Positions 33,464 through 39,061 of a DNA stretch of 39,061 nucleotides are shown here, in pieces. Numbering within the stretch: the stretch's first letter is position 1; each line of letters begins with the position of its first letter. The stretch spans positions 1-39,061 of the forward strand of contig WREQ01000011.1 in NCBI GenBank assembly GCA_009779255.1, in the 5' to 3' direction. A program made the position numbers and the translations under genes. This DNA is from Dehalococcoidia bacterium (GTDB taxonomy: Bacteria; Chloroflexota; Dehalococcoidia; Dehalococcoidales; UBA1222). The notes beneath the pieces are model-generated. The model was not told the origin of the DNA. It searched no databases and worked only from the letters and a program-made list of their open reading frames with translations.

Positions 33464-34065
33464 GATGGCAACTTGCTCTGGATTTCTCTCCAGAGCGTCT
33501 CAACTCTGGCTTTGAGTTCATGGAGCGGCACGTTGGTATCAATGACGCAGGTGGCGTATTTCGTCTGTTCTTTCGGGGAATCCTGTGTTGCGAGACGCGC
33601 ATCCACCTGTTCGGTAGTCCAGTTCCACTTGGCGGCCATGCGGGCGTAGATAATTTCGCGGGGAGCCGTGGTGACCCACAATTCATCGACCATAGGCCTC
33701 CATCCGGCCTGCACCAGCAGAGCAGCTTCCACGGCTGCGGTGGCAGTGGCTCTCTCGTTCAACTCACCAAGCTGCCTGCTGACTTCATCCAGAATCAGCG
33801 GATGCACGATAGCGTTAAGTTTTTCGAGAGATGAGGCATCACTGAAGACAATATTGCCGAGGATTTTGCGGTCCACGGTCCCGTCTCCCGCCAGTATGTG
33901 TCTCCCAAATGCTGTTACAAGCGCTTTGTGCCCGACTGTGCCTGGCATATAGACTTGGTGGCCGACTCTGTCGGCGTCTATCACCGGCACGCCCAATTCG
34001 CGCAGAAATCCGGCCACGGTGCTTTTACCCGAGCCGAGTAAACCGGTTATGCCGATAACGAACAT
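33460..34065 (-). CDS. coaE: Dephospho-CoA kinase
   Basis: A 201-residue P-loop kinase that phosphorylates dephospho-CoA, the last step of coenzyme A synthesis. Walker A GLLGSGKST (residues 8-16), substrate segment VIDADRVGHQVY, LDEVSRQL region and the lid arginines (RLATQDSPKEQTKYA) are present. ATG start, weak ribosome binding site. Translationally coupled to the SemiSWEET gene. Confidence 0.95.
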   Translation of the reverse strand: MFVIGITGLLGSGKSTVAGFLRELGVPVIDADRVGHQVYMPGTVGHKALVTAFGRHILAGDGTVDRKILGNIVFSDASSLEKLNAIVHPLILDEVSRQLGELNERATATAAVEAALLVQAGWRPMVDELWVTTAPREIIYARMAAKWNWTTEQVDARLATQDSPKEQTKYATCVIDTNVPLHELKARVETLWREIQSKLPS

Positions 34066-34138
34066 GCTGAAAGTCTAGCGGTAAGCGCGGGGGCGGTCAA
34101 GGTGGAAACAAAAATCCTTGCTTGACAGAACCTATATT

Positions 34139-34285
34139 ACTTTCCCACTCGAGCTCCAAGACCGCTTTGCAGAGTTCGTTCAGGCTGTTGATAAGTCAAG
34201 GGTTGAGTTACAGCGAAGGGTAGATATGTTAGAATATTTGTATAAAGCGTTGATGCAAAAGTGTTTTAGCGGGGAGGTATTTTGA
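34139..34285 (+). pseudogene. C-terminal remnant of a type I restriction specificity subunit (HsdS)
   Basis: The frame translates to TFPLELQDRFAEFV, then QAVDKSRVELQRRVDMLEYL, then YKALMQKCFSGEVF and a TGA. This is the usual C-terminal helix of HsdS proteins (LQ.RFA.FV...DKS......LE.LYK.LMQ.CF.GE). No upstream HsdS sequence exists, because coaE occupies the other strand from 34065. Only about 48 codons survive, with no start. Confidence 0.65.
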
Positions 34286-34286
34286 G

Positions 34287-34355
34287 ATGGCTTGGAAAAA
34301 AGAATTTCATGAGTTATGGATTAGATTTCGACCATATACTATGAATCGAGTATAA
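34287..34355 (+). pseudogene. Truncated 22-codon reading frame after the hsdS remnant
   Basis: ATG with a near-perfect GGGGAGGT nine bases upstream, then MAWKKEFHELWIRFRPYTMN and two more residues to a stop. The strong ribosome binding site suggests this was the start of a gene following hsdS that is now cut short. I do not recognise it. Confidence 0.35.
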
Positions 34356-34374
34356 AATCGTGAGGTGACCCTCC

Positions 34375-34398
34375 ATGCCCACCAACTTCGATTTCCTC
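34375..34398 (+). pseudogene. Truncated start of an HsdR/DUF4145-like gene, copy 1
   Basis: A GAGGTGA ribosome binding site, then MPTNFDFL, after which the frame runs into tandem-repeat sequence. The same start (ccatgcccaccaacttc) recurs at 35036 in front of a longer fragment. Confidence 0.45.
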
Positions 34399-34419
34399 TC
34401 CCCCTGTCGCTGTGGCGAC

Positions 34420-34616
34420 ATCCCCCTCAAAACGAGGGGGACAAGGAAAAAGCCTCCATCAAGATGAGTGGGACAAGGGAAAAAGCCTCCCTCGAAACGA
34501 GGGGGACAAGGAAAAAACCTCTCTAAATGACGAGTGGGGCAAGGGAATAAGCCTCTCTCAAAACGATGGAGACAAAGGAAAAAGCCTCCCTCAAGATGAG
34601 GGAGGTGGCCGCCGAA
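34420..34616. repeat. 33-bp tandem repeats, about six copies
   Basis: The anchor (g/a)cctc(c/t) recurs at 34452, 34485, 34518, 34551 and 34584, an exact 33-base period. The units have the form cctcaaaacgagggggacaa-ggaaaaag with scattered substitutions. The period is a multiple of three, so one frame stays open (GKSLPQDEGDK-type 11-residue repeats, 34412-34645). No ribosome binding site supports it. Confidence 0.85.
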
Positions 34617-34663
34617 AGGCGGACGGAGGGAGAAGTACCCTCTAAGTATTGGAATGTAAAAAG

Positions 34664-35029
34664 ATGCCGCATAATCGAAAAATGAACCCTATTCTTACGC
34701 CGAACGCCAGAGAATTGCGAAAAAATATGACGCCACAGGAACGCCATCTGTGGTACGATTTTCTTCGTACTTATCCTGTCCGTGTCATGCGGCAAAGGGT
34801 TATAGGCCGGTTTATTGCTGATTTTTACTGCGCGAAAGCAAAACTTGTTATTGAATTGGATGGCAGTCAGCATTTTTCGAAAGATGGGATGCATTACGAT
34901 GTTGAACGTGAACAGTTTATGCAAAGCTTTGGGATTACAACGATACGTTACACAAACAGCGAGATTGACAAACAATTTGAAGCCGTGTGCAATGACATAG
35001 ATATGCAGATTAAAAGCCGTGTGGGGTAA
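34664..35029 (+). CDS. DUF559 endonuclease-like protein
   Basis: A 121-residue protein of the DUF559/Vsr-like restriction-endonuclease fold. It begins with the family-typical LTPNARELRKNMTPQERHLW. The core is GRFIADFYCAKAKLVIELDGSQH, with the acidic residues and Gln/His of a PD-(D/E)XK-like site, then ITTIRYTNSEI. Biochemical function is not established. The ATG at 34664 is one of several possible starts (a TTG at 34649, an ATG at 34682). It sits directly after the 33-bp repeats and is bracketed by two copies of ccatgcccaccaacttc, as if inserted into the start of another gene. Confidence 0.85.
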   Translation: MPHNRKMNPILTPNARELRKNMTPQERHLWYDFLRTYPVRVMRQRVIGRFIADFYCAKAKLVIELDGSQHFSKDGMHYDVEREQFMQSFGITTIRYTNSEIDKQFEAVCNDIDMQIKSRVG

Positions 35030-35036
35030 CTCCCCC

Positions 35037-35198
35037 ATGCCCACCAACTTCCCCTTCCTGAAAATCGACCCGCAGTTCGTCTCCTTCGCCGACATAGCGG
35101 AGCAGGCGGAGCTTGTGTTGCCCATAAATCCGGCACTGACGGCTCGGGATTTCATTCTGGAGTGCGGCGAAGGATCCGTGTGTAGATATTATGGATAA
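35037..35198 (+). pseudogene. N-terminal remnant of an HsdR/DUF4145-type protein, copy 2
   Basis: A 53-codon frame: MPTNFPFLKIDPQFVSFADI, then AEQAELVLPINPALTARDF, ending in a stop after CRYYG. The first about 35 residues resemble the N-terminus shared by many type I restriction R subunits and DUF4145 proteins (FDFL..DPQF..FAD....AE.......P). The remainder is lost and the frame stops just before rarA. Confidence 0.5.
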
Positions 35199-35200
35199 CA

Positions 35201-35209
35201 TGCTACAAT
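35201..35209 (+). promoter_or_regulatory. Extended -10 promoter at the rarA start
   Basis: TGC TACAAT (hexamer 35204-35209) lies directly before the ATG at 35211. Transcription would begin near 35216, which suggests that the in-frame ATG at 35220 or 35226 is used, nearly leaderless, or that another promoter exists. Confidence 0.4.
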
Positions 35210-35210
35210 C

Positions 35211-36578
35211 ATGGCGTTTATGGACATGTTCGACCATCAACTGGAGAAGGACAGACTGAAGGGGGCGCCGCTGGCCGCCCGTATGCGCCCTGCTACGCTT
35301 GCCGAATTTGTCGGCCAGGAACACATCATCGGGGAAGGGCGCGTTCTGCGTCGCGCCATCAATTCCGGCACGCTGCCGTCGGTGGTGCTGTGGGGGCCGC
35401 CTGGCTCCGGCAAGACTACTCTGGCCTATATCATGGCACAGGCCACATCTGCGCACTTTTCCTCGGTCTCGGCGGTCAGCGCCGGTGTGGCTGACTTGCG
35501 CAAGGTCATCGAAGAGGCGCGGGAGCGCCGCAAACTCTATGGGCAGAGGACATTACTCTTCATCGACGAGATTCACCGCTTCAACAAGGCGCAGCAGGAC
35601 GCTATCTTGCCCCACGTTGAGGACGGCACGGTAACCTTTATTGGCGCTACCACCGAAAACCCATCTTTTGAGGTGATTTCACCGTTGCTGTCACGCTCGC
35701 AGGTGTTCGTATTAAAACCTTTGGCTCCGCCCGAAATTGCCGCCATTGTCAGTCGCGCCATCGACGATCGGGAGCGTGGGCTGGGTGCATTCAATGTCGC
35801 GCTCGACGAACCGGCGCTGGACTATCTGGTCTCGATGTCCAACGCCGATGCCAGGACGGCTCTCAACGCTCTTGAGGTGGCGGCGATGACAACACCACCG
35901 GACGTGGAGGGGCGGCGGTTTATCACCCTGCCGGTCGTGGAGGACGCCGTTCAGCACCGCGCCATACTTTACGACAAGAACGGCGAGCAGCATTACGACA
36001 TCATTTCGGCTTTGCACAAGACCATGCGCGGCTCTGACCCAGATGCTGCGCTCTACTGGCTGGCACGCATGGTGGAGGCAGGTGACGACCCTCTGTACAT
36101 TGTGCGGCGGTTGGTGCGATTCGCCTCCGAGGATGTTGGCATGGCTGATCCGCAGGCGCTGGTGGTTGCCATGGCCGCCCAGCAGGCGGTGCATTTCATC
36201 GGCATGCCGGAAGGGAATCTGGCGCTTGCCCAGGCGGTGGTCTATCTCGCAACCGCTCCAAAGAGCAACTCGCTGTACACCGCTTACTCCAATGTCAGGC
36301 GCGAGGTGACGCACGGACGCAACGAGCCGGTGCCGCTGCATCTGCGCAACGCACCTACCAAATTGATGCGGGATATTGGCTACGGCGAAGGCTATAAATA
36401 CGCCCACGAGTTCAAGGGGCATTTTGTGCGTCAGCAAAACCTTCCCGATTCGCTCAAGGGGCGGCAGTTCTACGAGCCGTCAGAGCAGGGTTTTGAGAAA
36501 CAGGTGCTGGCGCGCCTCAAAAACTGGTGGCCGGAGAGATACGGCAATAAGTCGGACGAAAGCAAACCGGACAGGTAG
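35211..36578 (+). CDS. rarA: Replication-associated recombination protein A (RarA/MgsA)
   Basis: A 455-residue AAA+ ATPase related to clamp loaders, acting at stalled replication forks. RMRPATLAEFVGQEHI precedes Walker A GPPGSGKT (62-69). Walker B and sensor regions are LLFIDEIHRFNKAQQD and IGATTENPSF, and the C-terminal tetramerisation part has ALYWLARMVEAGDDP and KYAHEF. Residue numbers use the ATG at 35211; ATGs at 35220 and 35226 are possible and would lose three or five residues. It stands alone between the restriction remnant and the initiator tRNA. Confidence 0.95.
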   Translation: MAFMDMFDHQLEKDRLKGAPLAARMRPATLAEFVGQEHIIGEGRVLRRAINSGTLPSVVLWGPPGSGKTTLAYIMAQATSAHFSSVSAVSAGVADLRKVIEEARERRKLYGQRTLLFIDEIHRFNKAQQDAILPHVEDGTVTFIGATTENPSFEVISPLLSRSQVFVLKPLAPPEIAAIVSRAIDDRERGLGAFNVALDEPALDYLVSMSNADARTALNALEVAAMTTPPDVEGRRFITLPVVEDAVQHRAILYDKNGEQHYDIISALHKTMRGSDPDAALYWLARMVEAGDDPLYIVRRLVRFASEDVGMADPQALVVAMAAQQAVHFIGMPEGNLALAQAVVYLATAPKSNSLYTAYSNVRREVTHGRNEPVPLHLRNAPTKLMRDIGYGEGYKYAHEFKGHFVRQQNLPDSLKGRQFYEPSEQGFEKQVLARLKNWWPERYGNKSDESKPDR

Positions 36579-36693
36579 CGTTACTTCAAATTCTCATTGT
36601 ACGCCGGGCTGTTAAAACACATTCTTCGTGAATCTTGCTTCCGTCTGGCCGCATAAGGTGGTCTCCGCGGCAGTTGTAAACACCACGACGCGT

Positions 36694-36722
36694 TTGACAG
36701 GTCTTTGTTTACGGCATATACT
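36694..36722 (+). promoter_or_regulatory. Promoter of the initiator tRNA gene
   Basis: Consensus TTGACA (36694-36699), a 17-base spacer and TATACT (36717-36722), ending 14 bases before the mature tRNA 5' end. The best sigma-70-type match in the window. Confidence 0.85.
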
Positions 36723-36736
36723 GATAGGACTGGCGA

Positions 36737-36811
36737 CGCGGGGTGGAGCAGTGGCAGCTCGTCGGGCTCATAACCCGAAGGCCGTTGGTTCGAATCCAAC
36801 CCCCGCTACCA
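36737..36811 (+). tRNA. Initiator tRNA-fMet (anticodon CAT)
   Basis: A 75-nt cloverleaf with encoded CCA. The anticodon loop ctCATaa sits on three G-C pairs (ggg/ccc), the initiator hallmark. The T-arm is gttgg/ttcgaat/ccaac. Acceptor pairs 2-71 to 7-66 are intact (gcgggg/ccccgc), while position 1 is C and position 72 is T. This unpaired end is the expected initiator feature, though E. coli has C-A. Confidence 0.93.
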
Positions 36812-36814
36812 ATT

Positions 36815-38539
36815 TCACTTCCCTTCCAACAGTTTCCACTTTTTAATCATTTCAACAAGCGTGCTTAGATACCTTAGTCGTGTCAGTCCCATTGGCACCT
36901 TTATCTGACGTCGGTCAAGCGACTTCACGCCGTTAATCAGGTCTATTTCCGGCTTCAGCGCCGCGAGCCTGCCGTCATCTGAACCGCTTTTTACGATTTC
37001 CGATATGTGTTTCTCCATCTCCCGCACTTTGCGTATGCGGTCGGTCTGCCTGTCCGCTTGCCTCTGAGAAACCAGCCCGTACTGCTGCTTCAACCCCATG
37101 AGGCGTTCGATGGCGGTGTAGGTTGACTCAACTATCTGTGCGCGGGACATCCATTTCGTTTCGTAGTTGAGCGTCTCCCCCCAGGTGGGACGGACGAGCG
37201 CGTTGCGATGCTCTTCCAGCGTACGATGAATCAGGCGGTAGCCATATTTCTCTGGGTCTTCGAAACCGGGGCTGCCGGGGTCAAGAAAGGGCGATAACGG
37301 CCCGATGAAAAGCAGCAGCCGCTTGTCGGCGTGGAATTTGCGGTACAGGTAATCGCAGTAATCCAGAGTTTCCTCTACTGATTCAGGCGTCTGCTCAGGC
37401 AGTCCTATCATGAAATACACTTCGAAACGCGAAGCTCCGGCTGCCAGTGCCGCAGAAATGCCGGTCTCCAGTTCCTCGTTGGTATAGTCGAGTCCCATGG
37501 CGCGGCGCACGTTAATGTCGTGCGAGTGGGGCGAGATATCAATGGCGAAGCCGGGTTTGGCGTCGGCAATCGCCTCAATAAAGGCCGGCGTGGGTGGGGT
37601 GAACAGTTCAAAATCAATGGTGTTGCGCACTGGATGCCGCTTCAGCAGTCGCAGCAGTTCGTAGGCGCGTTCCTCCCCGCCCATGCGTATGTCGCTCAGC
37701 ACGAAGATTGGTCCGCGCGAGATTTTGGAAATATTTTTGATGTCGTTAAAAATATCCTGCGCGGTGCGGAAGGCTGTTCTTTCGCGCCCTACTGTGCGCC
37801 GCACCGCCGAGCGCGCCCCGCCGCAGAAAACGCAGTCGTTTTCGCAGCCTTTGCAAGTCAGCACGGCGGTTACAGGATAGTTCAGCCACTCCTTGACCGG
37901 AATCGTGCTGGTGAAGTCGAAAAAGCGCAGCACGCTCCTGGCCACCGCGAGGTAATGATTCTGCATTACGTTCGAAATGTTGTCCGGTACATGTGTCAGT
38001 CCGTTGTCGTGGATGCCGGAAGCGTCTTTCCATATCAGGTTAGGAATATTCCCCACGGCATCTCCCTTTGTTACCGCCCGCACCAGCCGCAGCATCAGTT
38101 CCTCTGTGGAATCGCCGCGCATTACGAAATCCACTTCCGGATAGTTAATCAACTCTCGGTGGAAATACGATGCGGAGAAGCCTCCCATGATGATTTTGGC
38201 CTTTGGATGATGTTTCCTGACCAGCTTCGCTACCTCAATGGCGCCGTGAGCATGTACAAGCCAATGCAAATCAATGCCGAAGACCGGTGCATTGAGGCCG
38301 GCAATGAACTTTTCGGCATCAAATCTGGCTGAACGCAGCATGCGTAGCGCAAGGTTTACCAGCCGTACATGGCAGCCGGACTGTTCGAGATGTTCGACAA
38401 TGCTGGAAAAGCCGATGGGGTACATCTCGAAAGCTGGTGTGGAAATAACCAGGTCGGAGGCTGGCCCATAGAGCTGTGGTACATTGCGGAAGTCATAAAC
38501 TGACGGCGCGTGTAGCAGTATTAAATCCGGTTTCGGCAT
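36815..38539 (-). CDS. B12-binding/radical SAM protein, Ta0216-like
   Basis: A 574-residue protein. Residues about 1-160 look like a cobalamin-binding Rossmann domain (PIGFSSIVEHLEQSGCHVRLVN, internal, and KAKIIMGGFSAS). The radical SAM cluster is CENDCVFC (Cys232, 236, 239) with an extra Cys229 just before it, followed by the usual TIM-barrel strands (PIFVLSDIRMGG, FAIDISPHSHD, FEVYFMIGLPEQTPE). The C-terminal 130 residues are charged and helical. The substrate is unknown; such proteins often methylate or rearrange unactivated carbons. ATG start at 38539 with a weak ribosome binding site. It converges on the tRNA gene, whose CCA end is only three bases from this gene's stop. Confidence 0.88.
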   Translation of the reverse strand: MPKPDLILLHAPSVYDFRNVPQLYGPASDLVISTPAFEMYPIGFSSIVEHLEQSGCHVRLVNLALRMLRSARFDAEKFIAGLNAPVFGIDLHWLVHAHGAIEVAKLVRKHHPKAKIIMGGFSASYFHRELINYPEVDFVMRGDSTEELMLRLVRAVTKGDAVGNIPNLIWKDASGIHDNGLTHVPDNISNVMQNHYLAVARSVLRFFDFTSTIPVKEWLNYPVTAVLTCKGCENDCVFCGGARSAVRRTVGRERTAFRTAQDIFNDIKNISKISRGPIFVLSDIRMGGEERAYELLRLLKRHPVRNTIDFELFTPPTPAFIEAIADAKPGFAIDISPHSHDINVRRAMGLDYTNEELETGISAALAAGASRFEVYFMIGLPEQTPESVEETLDYCDYLYRKFHADKRLLLFIGPLSPFLDPGSPGFEDPEKYGYRLIHRTLEEHRNALVRPTWGETLNYETKWMSRAQIVESTYTAIERLMGLKQQYGLVSQRQADRQTDRIRKVREMEKHISEIVKSGSDDGRLAALKPEIDLINGVKSLDRRQIKVPMGLTRLRYLSTLVEMIKKWKLLEGK

Positions 38540-38662
38540 ATGGTTTCCTGTCTGTGACTGATGGTTTTAGTTAACGACTCATTCTAACAGCAAACTATCC
38601 ATTGTGTCACAAAGAGTAGTTAATAAGTGGTCAGTTATCAGATTTCAGTTTTCAGTTTCGTA
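38540..38662. other. Intergenic region upstream of the radical SAM gene
   Basis: AT-rich. Contains ggtcagttatcagatttcag-type short repeats that also flank the array at 23652-24130. It presumably holds the minus-strand promoter of the radical SAM gene, but I cannot single out a hexamer pair. Confidence 0.5.
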
Positions 38663-38915
38663 CAAGTCCATCCTGGAGGGAGCATAGCGACCGAAGGATC
38701 TGGTGGCGGGGAGTAATCATCCACCACCCCACTGGATGCTTCGTCACTCGCAAGCTCGTTCCTCCAGCATGGATTTACGACCATGACCAAGTCCGTCCTG
38801 AAGGGAGCGTAGCGACCGAAGGATCTGGTGGCGGAGGGGTGTCAGTTACTACTCCCCGCCTCCTCCGGATGCTTCGTTACTCACAGGCTCGTTCCTCCAG
38901 CATGGATTTATGACC
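38663..38915. repeat. Two palindromic repeat units, inverted relative to 23652-24130
   Basis: Units begin at 38663 and 38788 (spacing 125) and match the first array in reverse orientation: caagtccatcctggaggg, gcgaccgaaggatctggt, variable middle, gatgcttcgtcactcgc, cctccagcatggattta. The variable middle differs in length and sequence between units. Confidence 0.9.
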
Positions 38916-39061
38916 TTTGCTACTGGCGCTTCAGCTTTTGACGCCTTCTTGCCTCTTTTCTTTCGGATAGGAACCATGACTCTTACAAGGTAATTCCTGT
39001 TATCCCCCATGCAGATTTCATTAAGCGGATATTCTTCATAAAAATCACCGCAGATTTCGTA
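38849..39061 (-). CDS. 3' end of an unidentified ORF running into repeat sequence
   Basis: The minus-strand frame is open from the window edge for 70 codons. The outer 49 codons read YEICGDFYEEYPLNEICMG, then DNRNYLVRVMVPIRKKRGK, then KASKAEAPVAK; this looks like real coding sequence with a basic C-terminus. The last 21 codons come from the palindromic repeat (VINPCWRNEPVSNEASGGGG then E) and end at a TAG inside it. I do not recognise the protein. Start and N-terminus are outside the window. Confidence 0.45.
   Translation of the reverse strand, partial: YEICGDFYEEYPLNEICMGDNRNYLVRVMVPIRKKRGKKASKAEAPVAKVINPCWRNEPVSNEASGGGGE

Noticed and set aside
34412-34645. 77-residue plus-strand ORF of 11-residue repeats
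   Set aside because: It arises from the 33-bp tandem repeat, starts at a GTG without a ribosome binding site and matches no family I know. Listed as a repeat instead.
36581-36799. 72-residue reverse ORF beginning MDSNQRPSGYEPDELPLLHP
   Set aside because: It is antisense to the initiator tRNA; this peptide is a well-known false gene call produced by tRNA sequence.

Overview
The window looks like a piece of a moderately GC-rich bacterial chromosome, most likely Chloroflexota, class Dehalococcoidia (medium confidence). The basis is gene content and order: an aconitase-type LeuC/LeuD pair with isocitrate and malate dehydrogenase, a type-4 uracil-DNA glycosylase next to RNase J and FtsK, a Ta0216-like B12/radical SAM protein, and a soluble NAD-linked formate dehydrogenase. 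TGA is an ordinary stop (uvrB, leuC, the NuoE-like gene, coaE), so the standard code applies. Two genes nevertheless carry one in-frame TGA each, and in both a hairpin of bacterial SECIS type follows it.

Layout. 1-2.7 kb: 3' part of a collagen-like surface protein with an internal 591-bp duplication, closed by a strong terminator. 2.8-3.5 kb: no gene, but an orphan promoter/terminator pair that could be a small RNA. 3.5-6.4 kb (minus): PMT-type and GT2-GtrA glycosyltransferases. 6.7-11.4 kb (plus): uracil-DNA glycosylase, RNase J, FtsK. 11.5-14.6 kb (minus): DegV, a small basic ORF, UvrB. 14.6-16.6 kb (plus): a YeeE/YedE sulfur/selenium transporter interrupted by TGA, plus a rhodanese lipoprotein. 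This block lies between two direct copies of the uvrB 5' end. 16.9-17.5 kb: an AT-richer orphan membrane protein. 17.6-23.5 kb (minus): acyl-CoA carboxyltransferase, LeuC, LeuD, isocitrate dehydrogenase, malate dehydrogenase, methyltransferase. 23.6-24.4 kb: a tandem array of about 120-bp palindromic repeats. 24.5-31.9 kb (plus): three formate dehydrogenase subunits (the catalytic one with selenocysteine), AcpS, YebC, RuvC, RuvA. 31.9-34.1 kb: DUF368 (plus), then DUF1905, SemiSWEET and CoaE (minus). 34.1-35.2 kb: a decayed type I restriction locus interrupted by 33-bp tandem repeats and a DUF559 gene. 35.2-36.6 kb: RarA. 36.7 kb: initiator tRNA. 36.8-38.5 kb (minus): B12/radical SAM protein. 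The end carries two more palindromic units and the 3' end of an unidentified minus-strand ORF.

How it fits together. The formate dehydrogenase needs selenocysteine. About 11 kb upstream sits a YedE-family transporter of the type linked to selenium or thiosulfate uptake. It has its own in-frame TGA followed by a plausible SECIS hairpin, and the next gene is a rhodanese lipoprotein. If that TGA is read as Sec, the cell uses a selenoprotein to import the element needed for its selenoprotein formate dehydrogenase. This is the most interesting candidate system in the window. The LeuCD-IDH-MDH cluster would supply citrate-to-2-oxoglutarate and malate/oxaloacetate steps. No selA, selB, selC or selD is in the window.
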